Source: Membranipora membranacea (Eukaryota; Bryozoa; Gymnolaemata; Cheilostomatida; Membraniporidae). Taken from it: 64,000 nt of DNA. The DNA lies in assembly GCA_914767715.1 (NCBI GenBank), contig OU612068.1:23994001-24058000 (forward strand). Direction: 5' to 3'. Shown here piece after piece: positions 1 through 13,055 of the stretch (position 1 is the stretch's first letter; the number at the start of each line of letters is the position of its first letter). Both the position numbers and the translations under genes were made by a program. The notes below the pieces were generated by a model. It did not search any database, was not told the DNA's origin, and was given only the letters and a program-made list of their open reading frames with translations.

Positions 1-329
1 ACTTATATTCCTAATGAATGACTGTCCTGGCGTCATCGCTAAACATGAGACAGTATATCAACCGATCCTGGGCAGTGAGTATTCACAATTCAGTCTCTAC
101 CCCCAGCTGAGTCGGTTCGTTAACCAGAATTGTGCATGCACTAAGACTCCGGATGTTCAAATATCACTGCCCGCTGGTGCCATATTAAAACAGTGAAATA
201 TAGACAAGTTTAGTTCAGTGGGTTCAATAGTTTTATGGAGGAAGAATTTAATAAATTCCCACAGATGCTAGTAAGCAGGATCCCTTCTCATGACCTGTTA
301 ACAGATTACCTCTACATTCTTCCTTGTAG
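1..329. other. intron or upstream sequence of the LPCAT-type gene
   Basis: This stretch lies directly before the first recognisable exon of the acyltransferase gene. A 60-codon open frame at 14-196 does not resemble the acyltransferase catalytic region that should precede position 330, so I treat the stretch as intron. Nothing else is recognisable. Confidence 0.4.
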
Positions 330-2252
330 AGTTGCTTAAGTTAACACAACCAATCTTGGTATATAGAGAAGACAGGGACTCCAGACAGAATGTAATAGCA
401 GAGCTGAAGAATAGAGCAAACTCTGATGGAGCCTGGCATCAGAATATGATTTTCCCTGAGGGAACAACCACGAACAAGTAACTTACGGGTTCTTATCCGT
501 TGTGGGTGATTCACAAGGATTGATGTCAGAAAATCATGTCTCATTGCAAGAATTAATTGTGCTTATGTATCGAAATATTTGTTCCCTATGATGAAGTGGA
601 CAAAAAACTATAAAGTGAAGAACTATTGTCTCATCAATGACATGAATTAACTTGCCTACACCAGGGAGAATTATCACTGCCTACACACAGGAAACAATTT
701 CCTACTTGATTAATACTAACGCTACACTGTAAGTGTTTACCCTCATATTATCATTTTCTATTGGTTGTTTGTCTGTTCATAGGAAAGCATTATTGCCGTT
801 TAAATCTGGAGCTTTCATACCAGGCAGACCGATACAGCCTGTCACAGTATCATACACCGACAGGTGGGACACGACTACATGGACATGGCTAGGAGGACCA
901 CCTGGGTATGTTCTGTAAAATATCACTGTATGTATTGGAAAAGGTTTTACCGCAGTAAATAATTCCGGACTCTGAACTAAAGTTTCACTATCAAGTCAAT
1001 TTGGTGTATGCATATCATTATCACCAAGTTTGGTTGATACCATTTATCTCTATGATAACCATCAACTACAATCTTTATTTCGAGGATGGATTTGATGTTT
1101 CTGTTGAGTCTTATCGCTATGTAGTTCTTAATCAGAATCTAAAAATTGATTGCTTGATTATTTAATTGAGCAATGCTAATATAATGCTGCATGATTTTTG
1201 TCCATAATGTCCTTGTTGGAAGGGCTATACTTTTCATAGAGTTGAAGCGGTCGTGACTGCTCAACATAAATACCACCAAAGCGTATAGAAAATCATAATG
1301 AGTATCAATCCAGCACACATCCAGTACAGGCTTAAAACAGGGAAAAAGTTTTACTTACTGGGAAAGGTGTCCCATTGTCCCGCAAACTCCTTGTCTGGAC
1401 CCAGCAGGGAGGGTTGGATCCTAGACCTAGCTTCAATTGGTTTCACACAAGGAGTAATCTCCTCATTCATAATGAGTACACAACTCCAGTATTCTCTGAC
1501 TTATTAGGTTGAGGTATGGTGTATATTAATTTGTATAATGACTGCATGGGTTAAACAACAATTAAACCTGTGCTAGATTAGTATGTAATCTCAGTAATCA
1601 AACTTTGCATGATTTCCTTTCCTGTTACAGGTGGGCTTTATTTTGGATGAGCATGTGTAAGTTAAATATAGGACTTACTCTGAATTTCCTGCCAGTCTAT
1701 TATCCATCAGAAGAAGAAATAAAAGACCCGGCTCTCTATGCAGACAATGTGAGGAGGATGATGGCACGATCTCTTAATGTGAGTTTCGAGTAATTCTCAA
1801 AGCATCTTAAGAAGTGATATGTTTCTCTAGCAAAAGACCTTGAGTTCTTTGCCAATATCTGTAAATTTCTGTTGGATGTTTGGATTTTAAGCCAGGTTTT
1901 CAAGAGATAACATATAGAGTAAAAATTGGCCCCATGTAGTCAAGGTGGAGACAATACCCTTGAGTTAAACTCAGGGAGTAATCAATTAGATCAAGCCCTC
2001 TAAAACTTGATTCACCTACTATATTGATGACCTCCTTCCTTTTCCAATCAACATTGGCATTAAATGAACCTAGATCATGGTCAACTGTTTTTATAGTATC
2101 TATAAGCTCCGCAGGAGAGGGGAGGCATTGGCAAAAATGGATTGTGATTTCAATGTTGTCTTTTTTTCTAGGTTCCGTGCTCGCCCCTTACTATGGTTGA
2201 TGCCAAAAGAATGCTCAAAGAGGGAAAACAATCAAACAAGAAGTCATCATAA
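330..2252 (+). CDS. LPCAT: lysophosphatidylcholine acyltransferase (LPCAT1/2-type), 3' part
   Basis: Exons 330-477, 783-905, 1631-1778 and 2172-2252 join in phase and end at a TAA. The product would re-acylate lysophospholipids with acyl-CoA in the ER or lipid-droplet membrane. The first exon gives a QPILVYREDRDSRQN segment and the acyltransferase motif III FPEGTTTNK; the second gives PFKSGAFIPGRPIQPV (motif IV region) followed by TTWTW; the third gives LNFLPVYYPSEEE and DPALYADNVRRMMA, all hallmark LPCAT1/2 stretches. The catalytic HxxxxD exon lies left of the window. The last exon adds only 26 codons and ends NKKSS, so the C-terminal EF-hand region of vertebrate LPCAT1/2 is absent unless a weak donor near the stop is used. 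Family assignment is firm; LPCAT1 versus LPCAT2 is not resolved. Confidence 0.9.
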
Positions 2253-3808
2253 GTCATATCAGTACCTTGTCCAACATAAGACCTCACCCAGAGAGTCGTT
2301 TAATTACTTGCAAGAAAATACCTTTTTATATCTATGGGTCAAATCATCAATACATAGATTTCAGATTATAGACCGATTATCAAGGTGATGTGATTGTTCA
2401 ATATTTTTAACCCTTTCATGAAGTTAGATGTAGCAGCATATCTTGTTTAATGGATAAGAATAAGGCTATCATAATTATTTACATAATATAGAAGCAGGGT
2501 AGTATGATAACTTTATAGCTCAACGTTTAATGTGTCTTTCACTCCTAGTCCTCTATGTTTACTACTCTATGTTCACGTTTCTGTCCATTTTCACTATTTT
2601 TGCAAGGTATGATCGATGGAAATGTCTTTTAGTCATTACGTCTTTCGTTTAGATTTATGTATTTTGACTGTGTTTACTTATGTCATCATTGTAGGAGTTG
2701 GGATGTTCAAGCTATTCAGTTTGAGGTATACCTTGTTACCCCCAAATGAGCAAGCTGACTCCTTCATTCCTTCATCGTTTTGGAGCCAAATTTATTTCGT
2801 ATATATATTATCGATTTGTATTGAGGCATTCGTGCTCATACCTGAATCTTACTCACTACCTTGCCAAGAAGGTGGCCAATTTTACTTTGCTCAGTATTAC
2901 CACTAGCTCAATTATGAAATAATTGCAATAATTGAAATAAAGATAAAGAAAGGAAAATTATCCCACTTGTACCACCTGTTTTGAATGAAAATGACACCAG
3001 TTCTGCGGTTCTTCAACGCAAGTGGCTCACTTCCAGGTAAAATATAAGATTTGTGTTTCCACAGGTAAGCTCATATTATGTTATATAAATCTTCTACGGG
3101 TATTGGCTTGATGAAGAATATTGTTTATCCTGGAGTACGACCGGATAATTCTCAGCACATTTGATTAAACCTTTTATAGCCAGCAGAAAGGTAGCACATT
3201 TTAAGGTTGGAATTAAAAATTGTCTTCTCCAGCGTGTGATTGTATTGTACCAGGTTGGAAAACAAATCTTGAGCCATATCTCTGGTCATTGCTAAACTAC
3301 GTACATTGGCGAGGTCAACCCTGTGATATCTGCCAGCAACAAATCCGTTCTGATATGTTATTAACATAAACATATAGATTTATATGGTTATGGTTATGAG
3401 AGTTTATATTCAAATAATGGCAAATGGTTCGAAACAGCCAAAGCCTTGTAACTGATAATAATTTGACACAAAGGCGAACATAAACATGCAAAAGAGTTTT
3501 CCATTAAAGGAGATCAACCGGTTGTACGACAGTCACTATAAGAATCATATTAAAAGTGAAACACAACATAAAGCTATAGCACATGTATGTCTATTTGAAA
3601 CACCCGTGTATCCGAATTATGTAGTTGTGGATGGAGAAAATAAGAAGATACTGGGAAGAAAAAGTGGGAAACAATGTGGAGCAATGCAGACCTAGCCTTG
3701 TCACACGGCCACGGTTTTCGGCCTGACCGTGGTCACATGACAATGCTAGGTCTGCCCCTGTCCACATTGTTCCAAACTTATTCTAAGCAGCATGCTTTAA
3801 AACATTGA
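2253..3808. other. intergenic region between two convergent genes
   Basis: The upstream LPCAT-type gene and the downstream minus-strand gene both end toward this stretch. It holds short AT-rich sequence with an AATAAA-like signal near 2935 and one compact inverted repeat (listed separately). A 73-codon minus-strand frame at 3152-3373 has no clear splice context and is not called. Confidence 0.5.
3668..3778. repeat. compact inverted repeat (MITE-like hairpin)
   Basis: Arms of about 50 bp face each other: the left contains ACAATGTGG, GCAGACCTAGC and TTGTCAC, and the right is the near-exact reverse complement (GTGGTCACATGACAA, GCTAGGTCTGC, CCACATTGT). The loop is about 12 bp. It has no coding content. 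I infer a small non-autonomous element; a target-site duplication was not certain. Confidence 0.6.
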
Positions 3809-5044
3809 CTAGAATGAGGAAGAGGGTTGATCCAGATGAGCATCCAATTCTGAGTTTGACATATTTAAAAGATTTGGGATGTCCTTCCAGTTTTCTGTAT
3901 CCAGCATTTCCATGTTGTTATATTCGTTTCTTTCGTACTCTGGATCACAACTTCTTAAGTCTGCTAATATGTCGTGGAAACTTGAACTCAGGCTAGCCTC
4001 AACATCCTGAAATCCACAGCATACAAATCAATATTTAGGGAGGTTGAGATGGTGTCATTTCATGGGGTCACCAAGGTTACGCTTAGCCTTGACCTGAGAA
4101 TAACCAATCAGATGTTGATCTGTAAGTTTCATTCCTTTCATTATCACACTAATAGTCACTGCAGTATGATGTTAAGACTTACAGACCAACAAGTCCAACA
4201 TTTGGGTATGCATAGTTAAATTGAAAAATAGCTACCCGTTTGATGATAATTTAAGATAAGTTTATCAAATAGAGTTATGAATCTTTATCTCATGCATTTA
4301 TACATGAAGTCATCTCTCTTGGGTCAGCAGGCAGGCTAGTAGCATATTGTTAAACCGAGGCAAGCTGATTGGTGGTATTTAGCTAAGCAAGCAGGCATAT
4401 TCACCAAAGATTCATCAGGTGTTGGGTGTGTTGGAATTGTTTCAATGACTTCCAACAATTCACTCAGTTCATCGGAATATGTGTGTTTTTGGAGGGCGGG
4501 CGATGCACCAGCCTCAATTACATTGTAAACCAGATGGTTAAACTGATTTTGCACAGGCAACCCATGGGCCTGATATGGCGCATTATAAGCCAATAATGCC
4601 TGTCAAGTTTAAGAAAAATAAGGGTGCATTAGTTCAATAGTGGCTGCTGTTCTTGTGCTAAAATCAAATAACAGAATACTGAATGTAGAACGAGTAAAAT
4701 AAAGATTCGGGTCTAAAATGAATTAGTTTTAGTAACAGCAGGGAGAATTCTCCCTGGTTACAGTAATGAGAGCTGGAAACCTCACCTGCTGCTTATGTGA
4801 TTGTATTTTGTTATATAGTATAGACCGATGTATCACTCCCAGATTCTCTTGCTGCGCACTCGCTGATACAGGACTGTTTGATGTTATGAAATTGTCCTTG
4901 ACCTGAGTGTATTCTTTCTATTATAAAGGAAATAAATAAAAGATGAAGTTTTCTTATGACTTGTATACAATATATAATAATATATATTATATATTCATTA
5001 TAATAAATATATTATTATTTATGTAATTTTATATAGATTACATA

Positions 5045-5078
<34 letters not shown>

Positions 5079-8000
5079 ACATATATTAATATAATGGTTT
5101 GGCAATTACCGTATCACAAGAGTATTTTTAAATTAGCTCAACATTTTATCGCTGATGATAGTCATATTTTATACAATTGTTACAAAACTAATCGAAGATA
5201 TTTTATCATGCCAAAAATTAAAACTTCAAGATTTTTGTCCAGCTTTGTGCCTTTTAGTATTCATCTTCTTAGAGATATGGTTCACACTTAAATTGAATGT
5301 GTTTTTAACACAATAACCAAATTAACTCCATTCCAGAATCAGAAGTACAGGAACAAAGTACAGTTTGTTCTACCAACTACCAACTACCAACTACCAACTA
5401 AAAACTAAACTCCCCCATAATAGTTTTTTTTATCTGATTTCATGGTCAGAACTTTACCCTATAATCATCCAGCATGTTGATGCATTGTTGTCTAGTCATG
5501 AACGTCCTGCAATCCTGTAGCTCTCTTTCCAGATATACCTCCTGCATACGCCCTGGTAGGGCATAAAACTGCTGTGTCTGCTGGAAGTTACCATAGTCCT
5601 CTTTCATGTGGGTTAGTTTACCTGAAAAAAAACCAAGTTTCAGCACAAAGTATCGAATCTGTCTCAAACCAGGGTGGGATATACTCCCTGCTCAAACTTC
5701 TTGCTTTTATAAAGCATTATTTTATTGTTACACAAAGTTATCCGGATTCGGATACAATAATTATCTTTGGCCACACCCCTTTTTATTTACATGGGCAATT
5801 GCAACTTAGACGATTTTCTTTATAACTCACGGAAAGGTCTCGGCCTCCTTTCGTACGGTTTGCCAGCATAGCTGTTAGTATTTGAAGCTCTCTTGCTGGA
5901 AGTATTGCGGACTACTGGGGACTGACATTTCACTTTAGATGACGTTGACGGTTCACTGGTGGGGTATGATGACTGTGGTGGGGGATGGGTGACGGTGAGA
6001 ACTAAATTGCTCTCTAGATCTTTACTTGATATCTTACTCCCTCCTTGACATTCTGATTTTACCTGACCTGGAAAGGGGATGTTTGAACAAAAGTACATCA
6101 ACACAGCATTATGATAGAAAACCTGTTTCTCACAACTCTTATAGTTAGCAATAGCAATAGCAATACAATCAATCAAAATCTATATAAATAATGCTAGGCA
6201 GGTAAGACTTTGAATGAAATGTAATAGACACGCACCATTGGTTGCAGTAGAGGATCGTCGTTTAGCCTTACAGATCTGCCGCTCGGTTGGTGGCGCATAT
6301 GGTTCATTCATGACCTTCCTAGCCCGAGATAAATATGGCTGCCTTTCTCTGTCACTGAGCTGTGACCATAATTTGGCTGAGCGATCCTTCCCTTCTACAA
6401 TTTTTCTTTCGCTAAAGAAAAAGTGTTCATATTGGGCTGAATTACAAAATCCGGGTGTAAAATCTTTTGTAACCCAGAAATTTCAATTCAAGTATATTAC
6501 CTGCTACATTAGCAAGACATGAACCTCGATCTCACATTAAGGTTTTATTTTTGCAGTGAATTATTGTTATAATTTCCCCAAAAATGAGTGAATTAACGTA
6601 GCTAGCGAACAAATACCATTCGTTTTGTGTGTTTTAGTAAATGAAGCGACTTTTTTTCACTACATTATTCACGACACCACATTGCTGTCATTGAGGACAG
6701 ACAAATCCCAAGGAGGATACTATAAAGCTAAATGACAGTCCTTACTTTTTCCATATTGAGCTTGCATAGCCTTCTAGATCCTCTAGACTGTATTTCTGCA
6801 TAGCTCTAGCCTCGTGGAGTCTATCAGCCCGGTGAGTGCTTCCGGTACTATTCTCGCCACATGTGCTCGTCATGCTGATGATGTCAACAGTTTAAGTGTA
6901 GACAATGGTTACCACGCAAGTATTGTTGATAAATGAAGAAAATTGATGTCAGCATGGACTTTTTTCAGCATGTAAAATGAGATGAATCATTGAAATTAGA
7001 GCTCTACAATGGTAGGTAGGTCAAAAACGAATAGTTTTGGTTATACATATTTTTAAGTGAAAGTGCAGCCACCAAATGGGATGCTTGTGGAACCAAAGAA
7101 TTGCTGATTCCTTGACTGGACAAAAGAGCTTGTCAAGATAGGATAAGTAACAATTATGCGCTCATATAGACATTAATGTATTTTGAACTTACTTTAGAAC
7201 AGCTAATCTTGTTTCTTCGTCGTCAATATCTCTACGGGGTTTCTTGCAGCTTGATCTCATCCCACCTGCTAGTTCTCTTTTCTCATGAAGTTTGCTCTTT
7301 CTCTTGCCTTTAGAAGATATCCTGCAAAAATTTTATCACATTTACTCAAATGTTGATTGCTTTTGATACTACTACTTTAGAAAATTTTCTGATAATTTTC
7401 TTCAAAAGATTTGGTCACGAAACAAACTGATAGCAGACTCACCGCTGATCAAACATGGCACTTGAAGTATTCAGTAATTCTCCTGATGATACGTTGTTCC
7501 CACACCTGTCGCCATTTGAAACAAAGCTTCCGTCACAACTACTCATACAGGACTGCTCATCACCCGGGTCAGTGACTGAGGCAAAGACGCTCGTGATCTG
7601 CTTCTCGCCTTTTAGCACATTGTTGATTAAATCGTATATTTTAGTCTCCGGGTTCTCCGCTTGACAGCTGCCAGTCACTTCTCTATGTTTCCTGATTGTG
7701 GCCATGTTATTTGTCATTGTTACAACTGTACTAGGATACGATAAAACAGGAATATACTTGTGGACCTCCTCTATGCTTTTCGCCATCCCTTTTTCCGGCA
7801 TTTGCCTTCTAGTATAATCCAGGTTTTCAGGTGGATAATATGGAAGCTGGTTTATGTTACCTCTGCGCTGAATTATTGGACAGACAGTTTCAGGTGGTGG
7901 GCGATGAGTTCTTGTGACTTCTATAGGCGAAAGCTTCTTCGATAGAGAGTGTGCCCTTTTCTTCTTACAGATGTTGATTTCATGACTTCTATTTTTATCA

Positions 8001-9547
8001 CCTGATGATGTATATTGAGTATAAGATGTAGAAGGCAACTCCTCTCGTTTCATCTGACTCGTCCCTGAGGGAGTGGATATATCCATTGGGTGGATGTATC
8101 TATTGGGTATATCCATTGGGTAGTGGAATACGCCAGGCTTAATTTCGGTAGTTTCTTCCTTGAATTTTGTAAACTGAGATGGCCACGCTGTATTAGGTGG
8201 TGGTTCAGATTCTTGTTCTAGAAGAGCCACAGTTACTGGAAACTTCTTGTGGATGAATCCTGGTTTCAGTAATGACCTTGAACCCTCAGCTGCATTTTCC
8301 TCTGCTAAATAAACAGACACTATTATAATAAAACCCCCATAGCCCGCATTACTAGTCATGGTGAAGTTGAAACCATAGACTTAATATACTGTATATTGGG
8401 TCTATGAAACCCGTTCACCATAAATTTACTTAAGGGGATCACAGGCCTTCTGTAGTTAGCAGGGCCGTAGTTTAGAAAAAATGGTAGGGGAGGCAAAAGT
8501 CTGAGGCGTGTCTGGGGCATCAACAGTAATCCCCTCCCCGAGCAAATTGAGGCATATAATCAGCAAATGGAAGTTCAATTATAGTGTTTTTAGGCCACTG
8601 TATTTAGCTGTCTAGGGGAGGCAGTGCCTCTCTGCCTCCCCTAAAACTTGTGCACACTACCACTGGACTCGCACATCTACAGAAGTCATGAGAAGGGGTG
8701 TACTGTAGTTTTATGACTATACTTGTAGCTCATCAAGTTGACTGCACATTACAATGTTACAAAGTCATGGCACAACCTCAATGTTCATTTATTGTTAGTT
8801 TTGTTACTAAAAATAATTTGGAAATTTTTTTAGCAGGCAGGTGGAGGGGTGATGACTATGTATCTGTGATTCCTGAACAAGCAACTCCCAAGGATTGCAT
8901 GACTATGAACAAGACTACATGAGGCAGATGCTGCATTTAACTCTGATACAGAAATTGCAATATCTTCTTACCTGAAAGCGGATATGTTTCGGCGGCAACT
9001 TTTTCTGTTGAATGGAGAGGCGATATAAGCTCAAAGATATCATCATCATCAGAAATATCAATCACATTAAATGCATTCGATGTTGATGTTTGCGGTTTAC
9101 TGCTCGTCTTACTTTGGTTTCCAGGTTGTGTCTTTGAATAATAATCTGTGTGCATTTTTTGCTTTGATTTATCATGATGTTGATGATGTTGCTGTGTCGA
9201 TGTCAATAGAGGTTCAGCGAGCTCTTTTTTTACAGATGAACTTTTGTGGAGCTTACATTCGCTGGAATGTCTTCTGTGTTCTTCAGCTGCTCCAGAATGC
9301 TTGCTTTTCTTCTTCTTACGATAGGTAGAATGCTTTGCCGCTTTCAGCTTTGTTGGCTACAACAGATATTACAAATAAGTTGCTGGATGGTTTTATTCTC
9401 AATCTAAATATCAATCAAACCAGTAGTAAAGCTCACCTCGTCAACAATCTTGGAAGGTAAATTCTGTCAAAAACTGACTGAAGGTGATTCTTGGGTTGAT
9501 GTACTTACTGGCTGTTTGCGTTTGCGCTTTGGAGATAAGTCTTCCAT
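3809..9547 (-). CDS. HMG-box-like nuclear protein, 12 exons, complete
   Basis: Exons in transcript order: 9547-9509, 9463-9437, 9356-8972, 8304-7443, 7321-7193, 6874-6746, 6411-6236, 6067-5831, 5621-5458, 4917-4786, 4599-4405 and 4006-3809. All junctions agree in phase and give 890 residues from an ATG (MEDLSPKRKRKQP) to a TAG. The N terminus is strongly basic (YRKKKKSK), suggesting nuclear import. Near residue 120 the motif VIDISDDDD looks like a SUMO-interacting motif. Around residues 505-560 the run GYASSIWKNERKIV followed by KLWSQLSDRERQPYLSRARK resembles an HMG box, but with a shorter middle than usual. A second basic patch (KGKRKSK, KKPRR) precedes it. The C terminus is acidic and leucine-rich (SLSSSFHDILADL, IPNLLNMSNSELDAHL), like an activation domain. 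A chromatin or transcription role is inference; I could not name an orthologue. Confidence 0.8.
4740..4755. repeat. perfect 16-bp palindrome of the CAGGGAG hairpin family
   Basis: AGGGAGAATTCTCCCT is a perfect palindrome in an intron of the HMG-box-like gene. The same core recurs elsewhere in the window (see findings). Confidence 0.6.
4965..5080. repeat. AT-rich low-complexity tract with a (TA)n run
   Basis: Intronic, almost pure A/T sequence ending in an alternating TA run at about 5048-5075. It is a simple microsatellite with no coding content. Confidence 0.8.
5369..5402. repeat. short tandem repeat, 7-bp unit CAACTAC
   Basis: Four consecutive copies of the heptamer in an intron of the HMG-box-like gene. 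Confidence 0.8.
8373..8407. repeat. small palindrome starting CATAGACTTAATATA
   Basis: CATAGACTTAATATAC and GTATATTGGGTCTATG form a near-perfect hairpin just 5' of the large exon of the HMG-box-like gene. A related, longer palindrome lies at 46670-46719 and single arms occur elsewhere. Confidence 0.5.
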
Positions 9548-10473
9548 GTTTCCTATGTGGTGAACATTAATACTAGTGAAAGACAGAACTACTACTAAAT
9601 TCCACTCAATCCAGTTCAAAACAAATGATTGGAATCTGACATATTTCATTACTGTCAGTAAATAAAGGAAGAGTTGTTAGAAGTTGTGTGCCCATGCACA
9701 AACACAATTCCTTTCACTTAGATGTAGTGCGCCCTACCAAAGTAGTAGACTCTGTTCCTATGGTGCATGGCATTGTATTCTCGGTGGGACATCACTATAT
9801 AGTCATTTTGCTATATTTCCATCAATTTATAGAGAAAAAAAGGGTATGGTACAATCTCCTCTATGCCATGAAAGAAGGGGAGGTGGGACCCTCCATCTTC
9901 ACAATATACTATGTGTAACAGGCAAGCTTTTGCTTAGTGACTTATATCTTAATTTTATCATAAAAATGAAAAATATGAGAGATAAATACATATTTATCAG
10001 ATTTTATTAACAGCTTTTATGCTGTAGAAAGTGTCAAAACAGTACTCGTATAAAAGTTAGGTATCAGTATTACACACTGTTGAGGTAAACATTTCAGTTC
10101 TTTACTTTAGCACTTCATTTCAGTACCTTATAGTCTGATCATGCAGTGGGACTCCCGCTCCGCCCCGTGGGAGGTAGTTTTAAAGATTTTTGTAGCTTGA
10201 GATTTAAACTACCCTAGAGGAGTATGTATTAGCATTTAGCAAGCTTTCAATTTCACTGGTTTGGCTTTATATTAGCTAGCATTAATTTTCATTAGCAGAG
10301 GTTGAAGTTAAAATAGAGTAAATGTGAATGAGTTAATGTTAGCTAGCCATAGATCTTGCCTTTTCAAACCTGTGCGAAATGGTGAAACTTTTTCTCCTGC
10401 AAATACTTTACTCCTCTTGGACAGTACTGGCTTACAAGTGAGGAAATAGGCGCAGCTTTTGACCAAGATGTTG
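9548..10473. other. intergenic region, HMG-box-like gene to OXNAD1
   Basis: Both flanking genes are on the minus strand, so this is the promoter side of the HMG-box-like gene and the 3' flank of OXNAD1. I see no supported coding exon, no clear TATA box and only scattered AT-rich sequence. Confidence 0.5.
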
Positions 10474-12508
10474 CTATTCCCACAGTTCATATTTGATGTT
10501 AGGCTCGGGGACTCCTGTCTTAGTGAGTTTTACTCGCAGATCTTTTATCATTTCTGTTGGTCCACAAATAAATGCCGTGAGTTTGTCTGCTCCTAACTTA
10601 GACACACTCTGTTGCAGGTCATCCATACTCATTCTTCGATCTGTAAAAAATGTAATATGATATCATGCTTACATCTTATATAATAATGGCATAACAAAAC
10701 AAAAACAGAATAATTGGATTATTGGAACATTTTTGGGTAGAATGAAATTTTAATCACGGTCCGGGAGGATTTGTCACAATGGGTTCTCCATAAATGGTAT
10801 AATGAGTACAGGTTATTAAGTCAGGATACTGAAGACTTGGCAATGATCATGTATAGTTATCTCCTTTCTTGTTATCTGCACACAACTCCTAATATTATCT
10901 CACAATTAGGTAAATATTGCCTGTGGAGTCTATGTATTACAATATCAGTAATGTGCAATGTATGACTAACTGGCATTGTCCGCCATGATATTGCATGTGT
11001 GCGCATAGACTCATATGTTCACAAGGTGAGAACCAATAGAAACTTTGGCTCTTTCTTGTGGAGTACCCACGCAATACCCAGTAATAGTGCCTGATAGCAT
11101 GGATGGGTCAACAATATATGCAATTTCTAACAGCAACCAGGACCAACAAATAACCAGTCCAATTAATCAGAACTCACTTTTAATTTCGTCGTCAGAGGAA
11201 GCATTACTGCTAGTCAGAAAATATCCCACATCTATATTGTTGTCACTGCTTCTAAGTCTGTCAATATCTTCCTAAAGCCACATTGTGAGGATTAAAACCT
11301 AGATCAACACATCTTATCGAGGCTCAAATATATTTAACTACAGGAAGAATCTTATAGCCAATCACTATGTAAGCTGTATGAACTGTATTGAATCCTGAAA
11401 ATATCATAACAATAACTTTTCCGCACAGAAGGTAGAGCACTTGTGTATTAGGAAACACAAGCTTTTAAATAGAACAACTCGCCAATGAGCTTTAAGAACC
11501 TATTTAAAATGATGGTACACACTGTTACGACTCCTACCAAGCTGTGTGTGAAAGAAGATGAAAATCAAACCTACCTACCTTAAATATTAGTTCTTCGGAA
11601 GTTTTCGACGAATATAAAAGGGTGACAGGTTGTTTGTTCAGTTCTACAGCTCTCTGCATGATAGAGAAGAGTGGATTTATTCCAATACCACCAGCCAAAA
11701 GTAACAATGGCCGGGAGGAGCAATCCGTTTCATTGAAGCATATCTCTCCACCAAACTTGTACGAGACTTCCATGCCAACTTCACACTAAAATAAACAATA
11801 TATTTATGGGAGACTTGGAGTTGATTTTGTACTATCATGGTGTCAAATTATTAGTGAACACAATTTCTCCTCTTGGTGTCTGTTTGATTGGGCGATATTG
11901 TCAATCTTTCAAATTAAAATTTTGAAAAAAACTTTCATTGCTTATAATGCTCACCTTCTGATGCATCCATTCGGCTGCAGGGTGATCGCTCTGTTTGATC
12001 GCTAGGTCGAATGTACCCTGGGATTTGTAGAGTGAAGGGGTAGAACACATGGAATATCCACCAACAGTCTCAGTCCCGGGAACTAATAAGTCTATCCTGT
12101 CACAAAACGATTGCTAATAGGAAATCTCAAAGGCCAAAACAAAAAAGGGGCTAGGAAATTAAGCATCCAACAAAAAGAGATATGCTCCAAAAAGTTGTCT
12201 GGCTTTATCCATTTTGACCGAAATATTCTGCAGCGCATGTTTTCTGAATTCTCAGAATTTTTTTAATTATTTAAATTATTTAAATACATTTCCAATTTAG
12301 ACCTCAAGTGGCTGTAACAAGTTAAGAATGATCAGAAAAGTACATAAGGGCTATTTGCATTGATTACTCACCACTGACCAGCTTTGAAGCCCGCCTCCGG
12401 TTTGGGTTTAAGAGATTGAAGCCGGAACCATCGAACAGCAGGAGAAATAAATCTGGCAGATATCACTCTACCCTTATCCATCTCAGAAACTGCGCACTTC
12501 AGTCCAGA
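10474..12508 (-). CDS. OXNAD1: OXNAD1-like flavin/NAD-dependent oxidoreductase, 5' end missing
   Basis: Exons 12508-12372, 12096-11955, 11785-11579, 11271-11178 and 10640-10474 join in phase to 248 residues. They form a ferredoxin-reductase-type module: the FAD-binding barrel (FKAGQWIDLLVPG, then GGYSMCSTPS for flavin contact) followed by the NAD-binding lobe (LLLLAGGIGINPLFSIMQ, YSSKTSEEL, FICGPTEM) and a C terminus ending KYELWE. This order and these motifs match OXNAD1, a probable mitochondrial protein of poorly known function. The first exon here opens in phase 0 at SGLKCAV, so a 5' exon carrying the start and any targeting peptide must lie upstream; I could not place it between 12.5 and 14 kb. 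Family assignment is firm, the physiological electron acceptor is unknown. Confidence 0.9.
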
Positions 12509-12974
12509 CTGATAAATGAAGGAGCATGGTTTAATTTGAAAAACCTGATTGATTGATTTTTTACATTCTCAAACTCTCCAACATGGAAGAGTCAGGGATT
12601 GGCAAAGTGCATCAGTTATGTTTCTTATGATAGATAAGAACAATAACTAGTGCATTGATCTGGAGGGAGTTCATGTAAGAGAATGAGACTGTAATCTATT
12701 GGCTGTCCAATCTATCTCCAGGCATGCTCTTTCAATCAAGGTATTTAGTATTGGATAATAATTAAGATCTATTTCTGCTAGAAAAGGGTAAATGATAATT
12801 GAATTGTTCACTCTCTATTCAAAAACAACATACAGATATGCTAATCATTGCCATTGTTATTGCTTTCTATGCAGCAACATTTTAAATACTCCAGGGGGAA
12901 TGCTTGCATAACAAGCTACCTTCAAATTCAATCAGGGAGAATGATCCCTGATTCAATGAAGTGGGTATTGGGCA

Positions 12975-13055
12975 CAGGTCTACTTTAAAACCTGGGACTT
13001 TGGCAATGGGGGCCATTCAAACATTGCCAAAGTCACAGGTTTGGGAGTAGACCTG
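12975..13055. repeat. small inverted-repeat element with imperfect flanking direct repeat
   Basis: The 34-bp arms begin CAGGTCTAC and end CTTTGGCAATG; the right arm is their reverse complement with a few changes. GGTATTGGGCA on the left and GGTATTGAGCA on the right look like an imperfect target-site duplication. It is non-coding and MITE-like. Confidence 0.55.

Noticed and set aside
3152-3373. Minus-strand 73-codon frame with LANVRSLAMTRDMAQDL
   Set aside because: It reads somewhat like protein, but it lies beyond the stop of the HMG-box-like gene and has no convincing donor, acceptor or homology.
8457-8665. Possible hAT-like element starting CAGGGCCGTAG
   Set aside because: The right end CTACCACTG is a poor inverted match and the flanks show no 8-bp duplication.
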